Below, one piece after another: positions 34,864-46,300 of a stretch of DNA of 64,000 nt. Source of the stretch: Rhizophagus irregularis (taxonomy: Eukaryota > Glomeromycota > Glomeromycetes > Glomerales > Glomeraceae); the NCBI RefSeq assembly GCF_026210795.1, contig NC_089446.1, positions 4,226,001 to 4,290,000 of the forward strand. Reading direction: 5' to 3'. The translations under genes and the position numbers were made by a program. How positions within the stretch are numbered: the stretch's first letter is position 1; every line of letters starts with the position of its first letter. Under the pieces are notes generated by a model. It saw nothing but the letters and a program-made list of their open reading frames with translations, made no database searches and had not been told where the DNA came from.

Positions 34864-35540
34864 AAAAAAAAAAAAAAAAATGTATTTTATAATATATATT
34901 ATTAAATAACATATATAAAGCAAGCAATAATTGGTTACTTTTAATATAAAAAGTTTTTAAAATATATTTATTCAATTTATTATTTTATATTTTTTATTAT
35001 AATTTAACTTTGAATTAACTTAAACCTATCTATTAATTCATCAAAAAAAGTTTGATTATTTATTTCTAATATATAATTTGATAGATATTATTATTATTGC
35101 ATAAATATTTAATAAAATAATATTTACAAACCAGGAATTAATTAACTGTTAATCTAAATCAAATATCATCAAAATTATTAATTCAAATAAAATAATCAAT
35201 ATATTACTGAATACTAATTGCTAACATATTACTTTTAAATAATATATAGTATAAAAAATACATTTTTTATAATAAATCAGTCAATATTAATTTTAGAAAT
35301 ACAATTTCACTACCATTTAATTCCTTAGACTGCCGTAATTATAAGTAAAATCCCAAATTCAATTATGGCATCCCAAATTATTTTGGCACTTTACATAGTA
35401 AATTATATATAAACTGAATGAATTATGGCATCCCAAATTATAATTATAGCATCCCAAAATAATTTGGGCAGTATGTATAATCCAAAGATATAAATTTCAT
35501 TAAAATCTGATTGGTAAATCTCTTAAAAATTGGGGTTTGT
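34864..35540. other. AT-rich flank of the LINE
   Basis: A run of 17 A residues (34864-34880) meets TGTATTTTAT at the LINE 5' boundary. AT-rich DNA follows. GGCATCCCAAATTATAATTA-like phrases at 35365-35470 precede the right arm of the fold-back element. No gene. Confidence 0.5.
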
Positions 35541-35869
35541 AGGATAAGGATTTAAATCTTTATAATTTGTAATTCCGGCCGGTTTTAAAATATAAACTTC
35601 GTAAATCTGTTCGGGATCTTAATTTTGCTCATATTCTGGTAATGGATGCAATGCTGGCCAGAATTATATGATCGGCGTAAAAATTTCTTTTTTTGGAATA
35701 CTTGTGAAACCAAAATCACGGGAAGCAAAATTTCCTTTTTTGGAAATATGTGTAACGTCACGTGATTAGTGACCAATGAGATTATTTGGGATTTGGTATA
35801 TGTTTGACTGATCCTTGTCTGACATCGAAATTACTGTACAAAAACTGGTTCTAGTTTTACACAACACAG
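35541..35869 (+). promoter_or_regulatory. Likely promoter of the 12-exon gene
   Basis: The 330 bases before ATG 35870 are less AT-biased than the flanks. They hold a CACGTGATTAG motif, CCAATGAG (a CCAAT-box core, about 100 bases upstream of the ATG) and a duplicated TTTCTTTTTTTGGAA/TTTCCTTTTTTGGAA phrase. No TATA box at a fixed distance was recognised. Confidence 0.4.
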
Positions 35870-36109
35870 ATGTCTACACGAAATTTTTCAGCAATGTTAT
35901 TCTTTGATCAGTCAGAAGAATGGAGTCTCTTGAACTTTATAAAGTACCTTGATTCGATAGAGAGTTTGCGCGACAGCTCTGAGCCACACCGCAAATATGG
36001 AATAATTCTAAATGGAATTAAGAATGATGAAAATGAGTCGCAGAAAAAAAGGGAAAGAGCTGAACAAGCACTGTCAACATACGAGGGAAGTTAAATTTTT
36101 TTTTATTGT

Positions 36110-36245
36110 TCTTATATATATTGCTTAGAGAAAAGTATTTGGTCGAGTCTGATAATCCCGCCATCGAGTTGGTGGGCACACTGGTGCTAGGTCGAGTCCG
36201 AAATACCGCCGTCGAGTCGGAGGGTGCACCTCTTTGCTTAAAAAT
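36110..36245. repeat. GC-rich ~47-bp dimer in intron 1
   Basis: Two copies of GGTCGAGTC(T/C)GA, then (T)CCCGCC or ACCGCC, then TCGAGT and GGTGGGCAC/GAGGGTGCAC, at 36140 and 36189. The phrase loosely resembles a Pol III B-box (GGTTCGANTCC), so a tRNA-derived SINE piece is possible. No tRNA fold was found. Confidence 0.45.
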
Positions 36246-37305
36246 AAACACTGGATAAATCTGTGACTGGATATAAATAGGGAGACTAATTATAATTATT
36301 ATCTCTTATTTTTTAGGATGAAAAGCGTTCTTCAGAGATCCAAGAATTTTAGCAACAGAAAAAACTTCAAATTTCACTTAAGGAAAAGACTATAAAAAGC
36401 ACTGAAAGAATGATCGGCCATATTAATACAATACAGGACGAAGCAAGCGATATTTTAGTTCTTGGCAAGAGGGATAATCTAAGACGATTAAAATCAGGTA
36501 TTTGTTGTTAAATTTACAGCTCCTCATTATTTTCCTTTGTTGACTCAGTTGATTTTTTTTACGTTAAATAGATCTTGGAGTTGGAGATAATATTGAAAAT
36601 GGTGGACTTACGAAATCCCCTTATGAAGACCAAGAGGTATTTTTTTAGCTGGAAATAATTATCCGATAGAAACTAACTCTTTCTTTTGTATTTAGTCCGA
36701 TGATGATTTCATGCCTGCCCGTCAACCAAAGCGAAAAAAAGCCGTTATCTCTTTCGAAAAAGGTTAGGATATTGATAAGACCTTATGTCGCCCTGAATTT
36801 TATACAATAATTTTTAATGATTTATTATATCTACAGAATAAAGAGTCGGTTGGCTCAACTAAGAAAGTCAGTATTAAATGCATCCCTATGATTATAAGGA
36901 TTTGTTACCGTGAATTCTTCTCAAAATTTTCTATTTTTTTTTTTGCGTAAACAGGCCAAAACCACGAAAGACACGCTATCCTCATCACATGGAGTACCAA
37001 AACCATCGTCATCAGCAGGAGTGACAAAACCATTTTCATCAAGCTTAGAAAGCGCAATTAATAGTCCCGAGCCACGTACTCCGCCTCATCGAATTTTTTC
37101 GTATGGTACTTCATCAGGTTCTTCCGTATGTAAAGAACATGGTTCTAAAGATGACACTTCTGAAGATGATCTCCTAATGAAATCTCCTGTTGATATCACC
37201 GTCGATTGCAAGCTAATTGTCAAGAATATGTGTGTTAGATCAAAAATGGAGCAATGGCGTCGCTCATCAAGATATGTTGAAGAGATACATAAACAAGAGT
37301 ATGTA

Positions 37306-38196
37306 CAGTCGCGTCCGAAAGTGTTGCCCGATTACTTACAGATGAAGGCCATAATTATTAAGTCACTATGATCATCTCGGCATCCAGTGATCAGAATTCG
37401 ACAAACAAAGGCTCATTGGATTCATCTCGTCAAGACGAAGTGAATGGTGGTTGGCCTATATCTCTAGGATCAATAGATGCCAAGATATAACTTAAAACAT
37501 TCTTTACCTGAAAATTTTTCGAAACTCTAAATTTCACGAAATTGGGAATATCTCACTATCCAGTGATTCTATTCTGACAAACAAAGACTCATTGGATTTG
37601 TCTCATTGATACACGTCGAATGGTGGCCAGTTCATACATGTAGCATCATTATATCTCAGGATAAAGGCCAAACCATCAAAAAAATGTTTTAAGGTACACC
37701 TTAGTATCTATTAACCCTAGAGATATGAGACATTCACCATTCAACTCATCTTGACGAGACGAATCCAATGAGCCTTTGTTCATCGAATTCTGATCACTGG
37801 ATGCCAAGATAATCACAGGTTTCCAGATGATTATATCCTTTATCTTTAGGCCAAAAATAAGCTAAAATTAAATAAAATTGCAACTACTAATTTTCCAACA
37901 AATTTATTTGGTTTAAACCAAGTAGAGAACATTTAAAAATGAACCAATATATTATCCAGAAGTGTGTCCCTCTCCCAAGAGCTGTAGGCGAATTTAAAGC
38001 TATATTAAAGAAAAAATAAAAATTTAAATAGTTCTGTTTTTGAGAAGGTTGCCACCCTGGCATTATGAAAATTTGATTTAGTATGAGAAACAAACTAGGT
38101 ATGAATATTTTACTAATGTATACACTAGTGAAAAAATACAGATATTTTTGCTTTTGTCTTCATTTTCAAATCGGGTGTCACTTTCGGACGCGACTG
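37306..38196. mobile_element. Tc1/mariner-like MITE in an intron, TA TSD
   Basis: The ends CAGTCGCGTCCGAAAGTG (left) and CACTTTCGGACGCGACTG (right) are perfect inverted repeats flanked by TA (37304-37305, 38197-38198). The insertion lies just inside the GTATGTA donor of the host intron, so splicing could survive. The interior contains an inverted pair of CACTGGATGC repeats (37379-37450 and 37735-37805). Confidence 0.92.
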
Positions 38197-39649
38197 TACA
38201 TCTGTTGAATACTCCATTGATATATATATACCCTAGATGCTGAAAACATTTTTTTACAGCCTAATGCGTTATAATATTCTTGATACGGCTAAATCTTCTG
38301 CAACAGAAGCACGAAATCTCTTCAGAAGGCATTGGGATGATATTATTGGAACAATAGAAGAATTTTTAACGTCTAACCCCGATGCAACATTATTAGCTCC
38401 AGAATCTGCTTCCGCTTTAGCTTCGATTGACCAGGACATAGAACAAGATGGAAGGGCAGATGATGTCAAACAATAATAAAAAGTATATTGAAAAATGTGG
38501 TAAGTAGGGAAGGTTAGACTTTGATTTGTTGGTGATTCCTTATATTTATGTTTACTTCATAGAATACCGCGGAAAAATTACGTGATATAATTAGAATAGA
38601 GTGTGAAAAGCTACGGGAAAATGGAAATACAATATGGAGGAAACGGGTTTTAGATTTGATTGAAATATTGCAAGTATCCTGCGTACTTCATATACTGTAA
38701 TCTGATTTTGTTCTAACATTGAACTACTATAGTTGGAAACAATTTTCAAATGGCAGAAACCACCTCAAAGAAAATCAGACAGAAGGACATTACATAATTA
38801 AGTTTGTTTCCCATATCTTTACCATGCTATTTGAAGATCAGTTGTTTTTGGACTGTAGGTGGTAAGTTTAAGTCAAATTTAGTGCGTTGAGTAATTACTA
38901 TTATTATTAACTTTATTGCTGGCTTGTGTTTCAACAGGGGTGAATCAACCTTGCAATGCTCTGCTGATCAGCTGAACCAATCATTAAGAGACGATGATCG
39001 ATGATGTACCGGAAATAAAATTGACGCAATTATATCAATGGTGGATTTTGATTTGGAGGTGTCAACTTTGGAAGTTTCAGGATCTCCATCATGTCCTGAC
39101 CATACCCACTATGTTGGGGATAGAAATAAAACCGCCAAGATGCTAAAGATCATACTGAACTTTATTAAAGTCAACTATCCTGGCGATTTCAGAGAGTTTA
39201 GAAGAATAAAAGTATATGGCGTTCAAATATATGGTAAGTTCTATGGCTGGATCAATATTTCCATTATAAGTAAATTCTAATTTTCTTCATAAATCCATAC
39301 AGATCATGACTTTTATATTTACAGCATGTGTATGCCCTTTGCTGGTGTATATTATTTTAAACTCGAAAAAAAGTTCTCTTATTCAACAATACCAGCTTTG
39401 CTCTTCAAAGAGTTACCAAAGTTCGCCTCAAACTTGTGGACGATGCGAGTAAGTTTTTGCATGAAATGTTTAAATACATATAAAGATATTGATTGATGTA
39501 ATGTTATTCTTGAAAATTAGGATATGATTATTTCGAGTACTAAGAGTGTAATGTCTTATATTACAAATCCTATTTCCGAATCAAGTGATGATGCTAAGAT
39601 CGATAAAGTGAAAACTTCTCCTAAAAAAAAGAAGAATAATTAGGTTAAA

Positions 39650-39981
39650 CTGGTTAAATCGGTGGATTGGTCAAAAAATTATGTATATCTACTGTATCTA
39701 CGTGTTTATCTCGTATTCTTTAACATAATATAGTAATGTAAATTGTATGGAATAAAAGTAGTTCGTATGCTATTAATCATATGATCCATATAATATTTTT
39801 GCTTGAAGTAAAAAATTTGTTTGTTTGGCTAATGCGTGTATGCTACATGTGAAATAATACATGCCTGTATAGAAAATTTTCTTTATTGGTGTTTCAGAAC
39901 AGAATGTGCACATGATTTTTTTTTTATGTATATGGAATATAATATAACATGAGAATAAATGCAAAAGGGCAGAAACGAATC
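39650..39981. other. Intergenic, convergent 3' ends
   Basis: Lies between the TAG of the plus-strand gene (39643) and the TAG of the minus-strand ATPase gene (39982). It holds AATAAA-type sequence (AATAAAAGTAG near 39750), a plausible poly-A signal. No gene. Confidence 0.5.
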
Positions 39982-40737
39982 CTACTCATCCAATTTTAAG
40001 GGCGTGTCCCATCCTAACCTAATAGCGAGAGGATCATCAATTGGCTTAGTGAAATCAAAAACTACAAAATTCTGATCTCGCAAATGTTTGTCAATAATCT
40101 TAGATGCTTTTTTTGGATCATCTGTATATTGACGCATGATTCTTCTCAAGAATTCACTTCCTCAAAATATAACTAGATGTGAGATATTTTCATGAATTAT
40201 CTTTTGTACAGCTTGATATTTTTGGGTCACATATATTGATGAAATATTTTGATGCCAACCACTAATGAAATAGGGAATAATTCAATCTTGAGTCTTTTTT
40301 GATTCAGCACAAAGATCTTCAAATACAACAACTGTACTTCAGCACTTTGGCCTGGGAAGAATTTAGTTATATTAGGAATCTTATCAAGTGTTATTCTTTT
40401 AAATGTGATATCCTCTCAATATGGTTTTGGGCTATTCGTAAAAATCTGAAAGCTGGTTTGTACTAGTTGCCACTTTGGCTCAGAGTGCTTTTCTACCAAT
40501 ATAAGGTTATCATTCCTAATATATTGCTCCCCTTTTTTCCTTTAAACATGTGCTGAAGTTTATTACCGAGCATAAGATTTACAACCATATTTGTCTTTCC
40601 GCTATGAAACCCTCCACAGACTAGGAGGCGAAAAGGCCAATCCGGTGCAAATCCGTTAAATTTCATATGCTTCAAAGATTCTTTGGATATCTTATCAATG
40701 GCATATACATATATAGGCATACTCTTCTCGCTCTTTC
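39982..40737 (-). pseudogene. P-loop ATPase resembling packaging/HerA-type ATPases, decayed
   Basis: A predicted ATP hydrolase. From [10 protein letters not shown] (ATG near 40720) it has a helical start, [14 protein letters not shown], then Walker [10 protein letters not shown] (about 40600). The frame breaks near 40500 and resumes: a Walker B-like VVVFEDL near 40330, VTQKYQAV (near 40220) and a C-terminal DFTKPIDDPLAIRLGWD ending with TAG at 39982-39984. This layout (lone NTPase, VVVFED Walker B, YVSQKY-like sensor) resembles the viral DNA-packaging and FtsK/HerA ATPases; I infer this by motif only. At least four frameshifts or stops make it inactive. It lies 96 bases downstream of a nuclease-like gene on the same strand. 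Confidence 0.6.
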
Positions 40738-40815
40738 ATTCTAATTAAGCTAAGTAACACTAAATTATTATATCGAAAAAAGAATTTTAGTGAAACAAAC
40801 ATTTAAAGTTTTATC

Positions 40816-41265
40816 TTATTCTATAAGACCCAATTCTCAAAAATACTTTGAAATAACTATGTATAGGTCTTCGTAATATCAGACATACCTTAGAACAATC
40901 TGATTTTCTTCACATAATTCTTTCTTAAACTGATCCCATTCTTGCTATCTGATAAAATTATTGGAATCATCTCTATGAAAGAATTTTATATATTTCCCAT
41001 GTTGTTCTCGTTGCATTTCTATTGCAAAACCATGGTGGTAATAAGGAATATCAAGTTCCAATCCTCTTGGATGCTCTAATGTTTTTAGAAAATCAGATTT
41101 ACGATTTTTTGAGGGTGGTCTTAAATATTTGATATGATTTCACAATATAAATTCTTACGCTTAAAATATAAACATAGTGAGTACCAACCTCCTCTTAAAA
41201 TAGTCATTGAAGGGAGCTTCCCATATGAGATTATTTGCAACGCCAAAGAAGCTTTGTATGTGCAT
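40816..41265 (-). pseudogene. PD-(D/E)xK nuclease-like gene, decayed
   Basis: It reads from ATG 41263-41265 (MHIQSFFGVANNL) to TAA 40816-40818. The core has HPRGLELDIPYYHHGFAIEM followed by QREQHGKYIKFFHRDD and KKELCEENQIVLRYV. The spacing of Asp in LELDI and Glu-x-Gln in IEMQ suggests a restriction-endonuclease-like fold (an ExQ variant as in Vsr-like enzymes). That is inference by pattern. Stops at about 41160, 40950 and 40870-40835 show decay. It shares strand and order with the ATPase at 39982-40737; together they may be a two-gene unit or parts of one spliced gene. Confidence 0.5.
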
Positions 41266-41273
41266 CGTAATAT

Positions 41274-41522
41274 CTAAGGTTGCTTGCCGAGACTTAGGGG
41301 TTTAGGCAAGATGGCATTTCGCTGAAAAGCGAAATTCTGCCAAAACTATATTAAAGTTATATTAAAAAACTGGCGAAACTTTGGAGAAAGGCAAAACTGC
41401 CAAAACTTATTATAAATGCTGAAACTGCTGAAACTCTGCCGAAACTATAATAAATCTATAGTAAAATTTTGACGCAATTAATCGTAGGATTTTGAAGAGG
41501 TTTAGACAAGCAACCTTACCTA
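41274..41522. mobile_element. TAAGGTTGC MITE, copy 1
   Basis: The ends TAAGGTTGCTTG and CAAGCAACCTTA are inverted. Between them lie GCGAAA, CTGCCAAAACTTATTATAAA and TCTATAGTAAAATTTTGACG. Other copies are at 56825-57069 and, greatly enlarged by insertions, 42972-49245. It lies directly upstream of the nuclease-like gene. Confidence 0.88.
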
Positions 41523-41639
41523 AAATAAATAGTAAAAATGGAAAACTATAGGGGTGTGACATAGATAACAAATTATAGTCATGTGATATGTGTTTCATAT
41601 TAAGAAATTATCTACATTAAAATATATTTTAGATATTTT

Positions 41640-42560
41640 GGCCATTATTTCATAATATATCGATGCTATACACATAAGCTGGCTACCATTCGATATGTCT
41701 TGATGAGACTAATCCAATGAGCCTTTGATAAAAATGGCCCCTGAAACTGAAATATTTCAGATTTGCTAAAATTTCGAAACCGTAGCCATAATTTCAGCTA
41801 AATCCAAAATTCTGAAATCCGAAATTCCAACCAAAATGCCGAAATTAAATATATAAATTTGGCCAGAATTATGCACTTAATTCTGGCAGGAATCGATATT
41901 ACACAAGATTTCATATTTGTTCCTACCAAAATTGATTTTTGTGGAATAGATATTACCAAATATAGAAATGATTAACATATCTGTTTTGACCAGAATTACG
42001 ATTTTCAGCTGGAATTACGAATTTGTCTGAAATTATGAATTAATTTTGGCCAGAATTATAAATTCAGCTGAAATTATGCCACAAAATGATTTTTCAAAAG
42101 ATTTTTGCATGAATTAATTTTGGAAAAATTTTGGATTTCGAATTCAGAATTTCAGATTTCAGATTTTTGCCAAATCAATTTCGGGGCCATCCTTAGCCTT
42201 TGATTATCAAAATCAGATCACTGAATAGTTAGTTATTCCTGATTTTATAAAATTCAGAATTTTAAAAAATTTTCAGGTAAAGTATATTTGGAGGTATATC
42301 TCAGTATCTATTAGACTTAAAGATATAATTCAACTAACATTAGACTCGTCTTGGTGAGGTAAATCCAATAAGCCTTAATTTGTCAAACTCTGATCACTGG
42401 ATGCTGGGATAACCATAGTGGTAAATAATTATAACCTCAATCTGTAAATAATCAGGCAACACTTTTTGACGTGATTGTACATAATCTGAAGATAGGCAAT
42501 CCCTATTTTTTGGTACGTATCAGAGACTTTGCTGTCTCAATACTAATTATTATTTTTCTC
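41640..42560. repeat. Dispersed repeat split by a 466-bp MITE, plus flank
   Basis: GATGAGACTAATCCAATGAG (41703) and the phrases after 42196 (TGATTATCAAAATCAGATCA and CTTGGTGAGGTAAATCCAAT near 42350) belong to the CACTGGATGC family. TGATCACTGGATGCTGGGAT occurs near 42390. No gene. Confidence 0.6.
41730..42195. mobile_element. MITE with ATGGCCCC ends and 9-bp TSD
   Basis: Left ATGGCCCCTGAAACTGAAAT and right TCAATTTCGGGGCCAT are inverted. GCCTTTGAT flanks both sides (41721-41729, 42196-42204). The interior is built from short phrases such as GGCCAGAATTATGCACTTAA and GATTTTTGTGGAATAGATAT that recur at 47450-48110. Confidence 0.85.
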
Positions 42561-42569
42561 ATTTTATAG

Positions 42570-42971
42570 AAGATTCTGAACTTCTGATGACTGATGATTC
42601 TAGTAATGAAACTTCAAATGATACAAATTAAGGTTTATTAAAATATAACCCATTTATTTTACTTAATTATTAACTTTTTAAATATAGATATCGAAAATAA
42701 TAAAAACAATGACATCAATAAAGACAATAATGGTAATATAAATAATGATAGTAAAAATAAAAAAAAGAGACTTATTAATAAATTAAGCTCTACTATAATA
42801 TTATTAATGAATGGCTTAATTCTTTAAGAAAAATGAAGAAATAAATATTAGTGATATAAATTTAAATTCTAACAACAACACAGTGCTGGTAACTGAAGAA
42901 AAGGGCACTTTAATTTTGCACTTGTATTCAGATGATAAAGGATGTCAGAAGCCTAAATATCAAGCTCAATT
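42570..42971 (+). pseudogene. Asn/Lys/Asp-rich gene fragment (5' part), unknown
   Basis: Small exon-like blocks: about 42571-42630 (DSELLMTDDSSNETSND after TTTATAG), about 42688-42790 (DIENNKNNDINKDNNGNINN and KKKRLINKLS after AATATAG) and about 42835-42971 (INISDINLNSNNNTVLV and LHLYSDDKGCQKPKYQAQ). The sequence is then broken by an insertion at 42972. Its probable continuation lies after 49246 and 53650. Function unknown; the low-complexity Asn tracts suggest a disordered region. Confidence 0.45.
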
Positions 42972-43328
42972 AAGGTTGCCTGCCTAAATTTCTTCAAAAT
43001 TCTATGATTAGTTTCTCCAAGATTTTACTATACAGTCAACTCCCTCTATAGTCACTCCCGTTATAGTCACATTCTACTATATAGTCACACCAGTTGAATG
43101 TTCAAAACACTTTATTATTAAAATCTATCCTATATAGTCACAATCTATCTATAGTCACTATCACACCTATCCTCAAAAATCTTATATTAAAAAGAACCGT
43201 TTATAATCACAGTTATATAAAGAATATATTAAATAACTTGGCATCTAATAATCATACAAAGATGTATCATAGCTTGTTAGAATCGTCTCACTAAGACGAA
43301 TCGAATGGTGGTAGTTTTATCCTTTTCC

Positions 43329-46300
43329 TTGTGCAAACAGTCTTACGACTTTATCTTTTATTCATATTTTGATATCGAAAATATAATCGAACAATATTAC
43401 AAAAATAAGAAAAAAGCAATAAAAAATAAAAAGAGTAGCTTCACGACTCATACAAGTAAAGAAATCTAAACTAAAATAAATTAAAGCAAAGAAAAACTAA
43501 ACTATTACAGAATCGCATACCCAACTTTACCCGAAGGCCAGTGTGGGTCAACTATCCAACATCCAAAAATCCAGCCCGTTACCAGAAAGAAATCCTAAGA
43601 GGTTGAACTGTTAAGCGGCGCAGAAAATCCAAGTGCGAGATCCATGATCCACCCCGAATTATAGAAGAGGATATCCAAGAAATCCAGGAATCCTGAGAAA
43701 CTGTCGCCAAAGAAGAGTTGTAAAATTGTGAAGAAATAGCAATAGAAGGAGGTATTGAAGATGGGCCACGTAATTTGGAAGCAGCCGAGATACCCTGCGA
43801 CTCTTCCCAAGCATGGAAAAGAACATTCACTAGCAAGCTAGTCGAATTAATCTTTAACCGAAGTTTTATGTGTAAATTCTGGCTGACATAAAATGTTGTA
43901 AAATTTTGTAATTCAATAGAGTAAATTCATCAATCGCTAAAGCGCTGTATATAAATTTCCGATACAGAATGATAAAATTTGTATTCATAAAGAAAGAGGA
44001 AAGGAAATAGGAAAGCTTAAAATAAGCATGAAAGAAATGAAGTGTAAAAGAAGAATAATAAAAGGGAGGTAATTAATTAATAAGAAACCAGCGCAATTAG
44101 CGCATTAAAAAAACTGGATGAACAAAATCAGCGGGTAATTCCCACGATGTTCGGAAATCAGAAGGAGCAGGGTAAGGATGTGAATCAAACCAAGGTGCAC
44201 AAACATCCAATAACATTAAGATATCACAAGGTTTAACACGACCTAGTTTGAAAGAAACCCATGTTTCACTATTCCAAAGATGTGAAAATGTCGAAGAGGA
44301 AGCCGATTTGGTGATAACAGATTGAATGGCATCTCGAAGATACTTCTTTGATACCGAGGAAGTGTTGTGCTTGGAAATTAATAACTAAAGGAAATTGTGA
44401 GAAGGTACATAAATGGAAGCACTATTCGAGAGTATCCTTCGGACCATATCAATAATGGAACGACTAAAGCCAAGAGTTTTGAAATCTTGATAATCAATAG
44501 CAGGGCAGTTCGGACCAACAAAAGGACCAAAGGTGGGTTTGTCAGTGATAAAATGACTTGCAACTACAGAAGAGGGATTCAAAACCACTTTTTGGATAGA
44601 ACCCGTAAACTTAGAAGACACGAACGCAACAGAAGATTGATGTGAACGTTCTTTCAAACAGAAGGAAACGTCAGGACGTGAGGATACAAGATTACGTATA
44701 TTCTGGACAATTAAGTAATCAGTAGTAGACATAGTCAAATTATAGGAGGTAGGAGGAATGACTATAGCATGATCCTTAGTGGCCATCCACATGGAAGAGT
44801 CAAGAAGATCGGGCTGAATAACATGTCGTGAAAATTTGCTCCGGTCTGATAAAAAGTCTTTATGGCGTACTTGACGAGCAAGTTGTTTCTTCGTAGGGTG
44901 GGAGATAGATTTATGAGCAGAATATGAGATAAGAGTTCGGGCAGAGAGTGAACCACTGTCGTCCTCAAGAACATGATGGAAAGCATAGGATTTGCGGTAG
45001 GAAACTCCTAGGCGTCGGGAAGTAACGTCTTTATAAAAACCATCAGCGTGTCTTTTAGACACATGATTACAAGGTAAAGTGAAAGGAGGACAAGGAGGAG
45101 GGGAAGGAGTGTGAACAAGTTTTTTGTCATGAATATGACAAGCATGACGAAATTGAAACATAACATAGGCAGCAGGAGTCTTGCAAAACGGGCAACCAAA
45201 ATAAAGGCCAAGGTAAAAACAAGATTGTTGGTATCGAAATTGAATAAAGGTACGAGTACGTCTATTATTACGATGAGAAGATGACCAACGGGCAAGAGAG
45301 GTAACCCATTGTGTTAACAAAAGCTGGCGTAACCTATTAAAATATTTACGTCGAGCATGGGAGGGAATACGGTTTTGTCGGTAAAAGAAAAAGGTTAAAA
45401 ACTTTGATAAAATAAATTTCAAATTAGGAGAAGGGCGGTCAGATGTAAATTGAAATGGATCCATAGTTGAAAGGAGAGGAGAATTGGTATGAACTGAATA
45501 ACAATTATCCGAATCAGGAGTGGGGTCCAAAAGAAAGTGACAGTTGCCTCGGCGAATAGAATATAAACGGTTAGAGCCAACATTTCAAGCAGGACGTATC
45601 CGTCCATCCAAGATGGTACGTATTGTGAAGGTGTAAGATGAACACTGTACATTATCATGAAGAAGATGGGCTGAAGTAGAAGTTGCCGGTAAAGGTTCCT
45701 CAGGTGTACAATTCAAAGAAAGGACTGGAGAAGGGACGTTAATGTCATAATCAGCAGTATCTTCTGAAACTGAAATTTGGGGAGTAATAAGAGAGGAGGC
45801 TAGGAATGTATATTGAAAGGGACTTATAGGTTCGGAAGGACGTGATAAAGGTGGAACCAATAAACGTATTGTAGAAGGAGATAAAACCAGACGCGTAAAA
45901 GACAATTTAGTCTTAATTTTCTGTGCGCGCTTAAAAGATGCAGGGGAAATCATAGAGGATACGCGTTTACAAAGAAATTTATGAGTACGCCGTGAAGGGC
46001 GTAAACAATTGGTGCGTCGTGTAGAAGGGACACATAAATCTAAGATGAGATTAGGATCAGCCTCGTGTTTAGAAGCCCAAATAGCTAATGGAAGAGGAGG
46101 TAGATTATCAATCAATGGATCATCATGTGATGGATGATCGTCAACAGGGGGGATAGCAAAATCCTTTTCTGAATCCGCAGTAGACGAAAGAGAGTCCAAA
46201 CGCAAGTGTAAAAGGCATTTTTGTTCAGAAAGAGAGTCGTCTAGAAGGCGGAGGGGGCCAAAAGCGAGGTAAGCACGTGACTTGGCGGAAGAGTTATCAG

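Larger units (their letters stand above)
19978..35536. mobile_element. Inverted-terminus element that hosts the LINE
   Basis: About 19978-20036 (CCCAATTTTTAAGAGATTTA then ATCAGATTTTAATGAAATTT) recurs inverted at about 35480-35530. Between them lie the LINE and, to its right, ~600 bp of AT-rich DNA (34885-35480) with GGCATCCCAAATTATAATTA repeats. Without the LINE the element would be about 0.8 kb, a plausible MITE. No coding capacity of its own. Confidence 0.7.
35870..39643 (+). pseudogene. Twelve-exon gene of unknown function with several lesions
   Basis: I do not recognise a named domain. Exons: 35870-36085, 36317-36497, 36572-36636, 36696-36762, 36837-36866, 36955-37298, 38260-38499, 38573-38673, 38733-38861, 38938-39233, 39303-39448 and 39521-39643 (TAG); nearly all have GT/AG borders. 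The order is: N-terminal helical part (WSLLNFIKYLDSIESL, then K/E/Q-rich), a Ser/Pro-rich low-complexity middle (SSSHGVPKPSSSAG), a basic PKRKKA nuclear-signal-like motif, and a conserved-looking C-terminal part (IISMVDFDLEVSTLEV, IILNFIKVNYPGDFREF, ISESSDD, KKKK end). Lesions: GGAAGT instead of GTAAGT after exon 1, TAG in exon 2, a phase problem between exons 4 and 5, TAA in exon 7, a frameshift in exon 9, and TGA in exon 10. A mariner-type element fills the intron after exon 6. The lysine-rich ends and Ser-rich middle suggest a nuclear protein, but this is a guess. Confidence 0.7.

Noticed and set aside
36110..36245. tRNA gene
   Set aside because: A B-box-like GGTCGAGTCC is present but no A box or cloverleaf could be folded. 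Kept only as a GC-rich dimer repeat.
43579..43836. 85-codon minus frame downstream of the retroposed ORF
   Set aside because: It overlaps another frame of similar length, lies in the 3' tail, and has no start context or motif. Treated as incidental.
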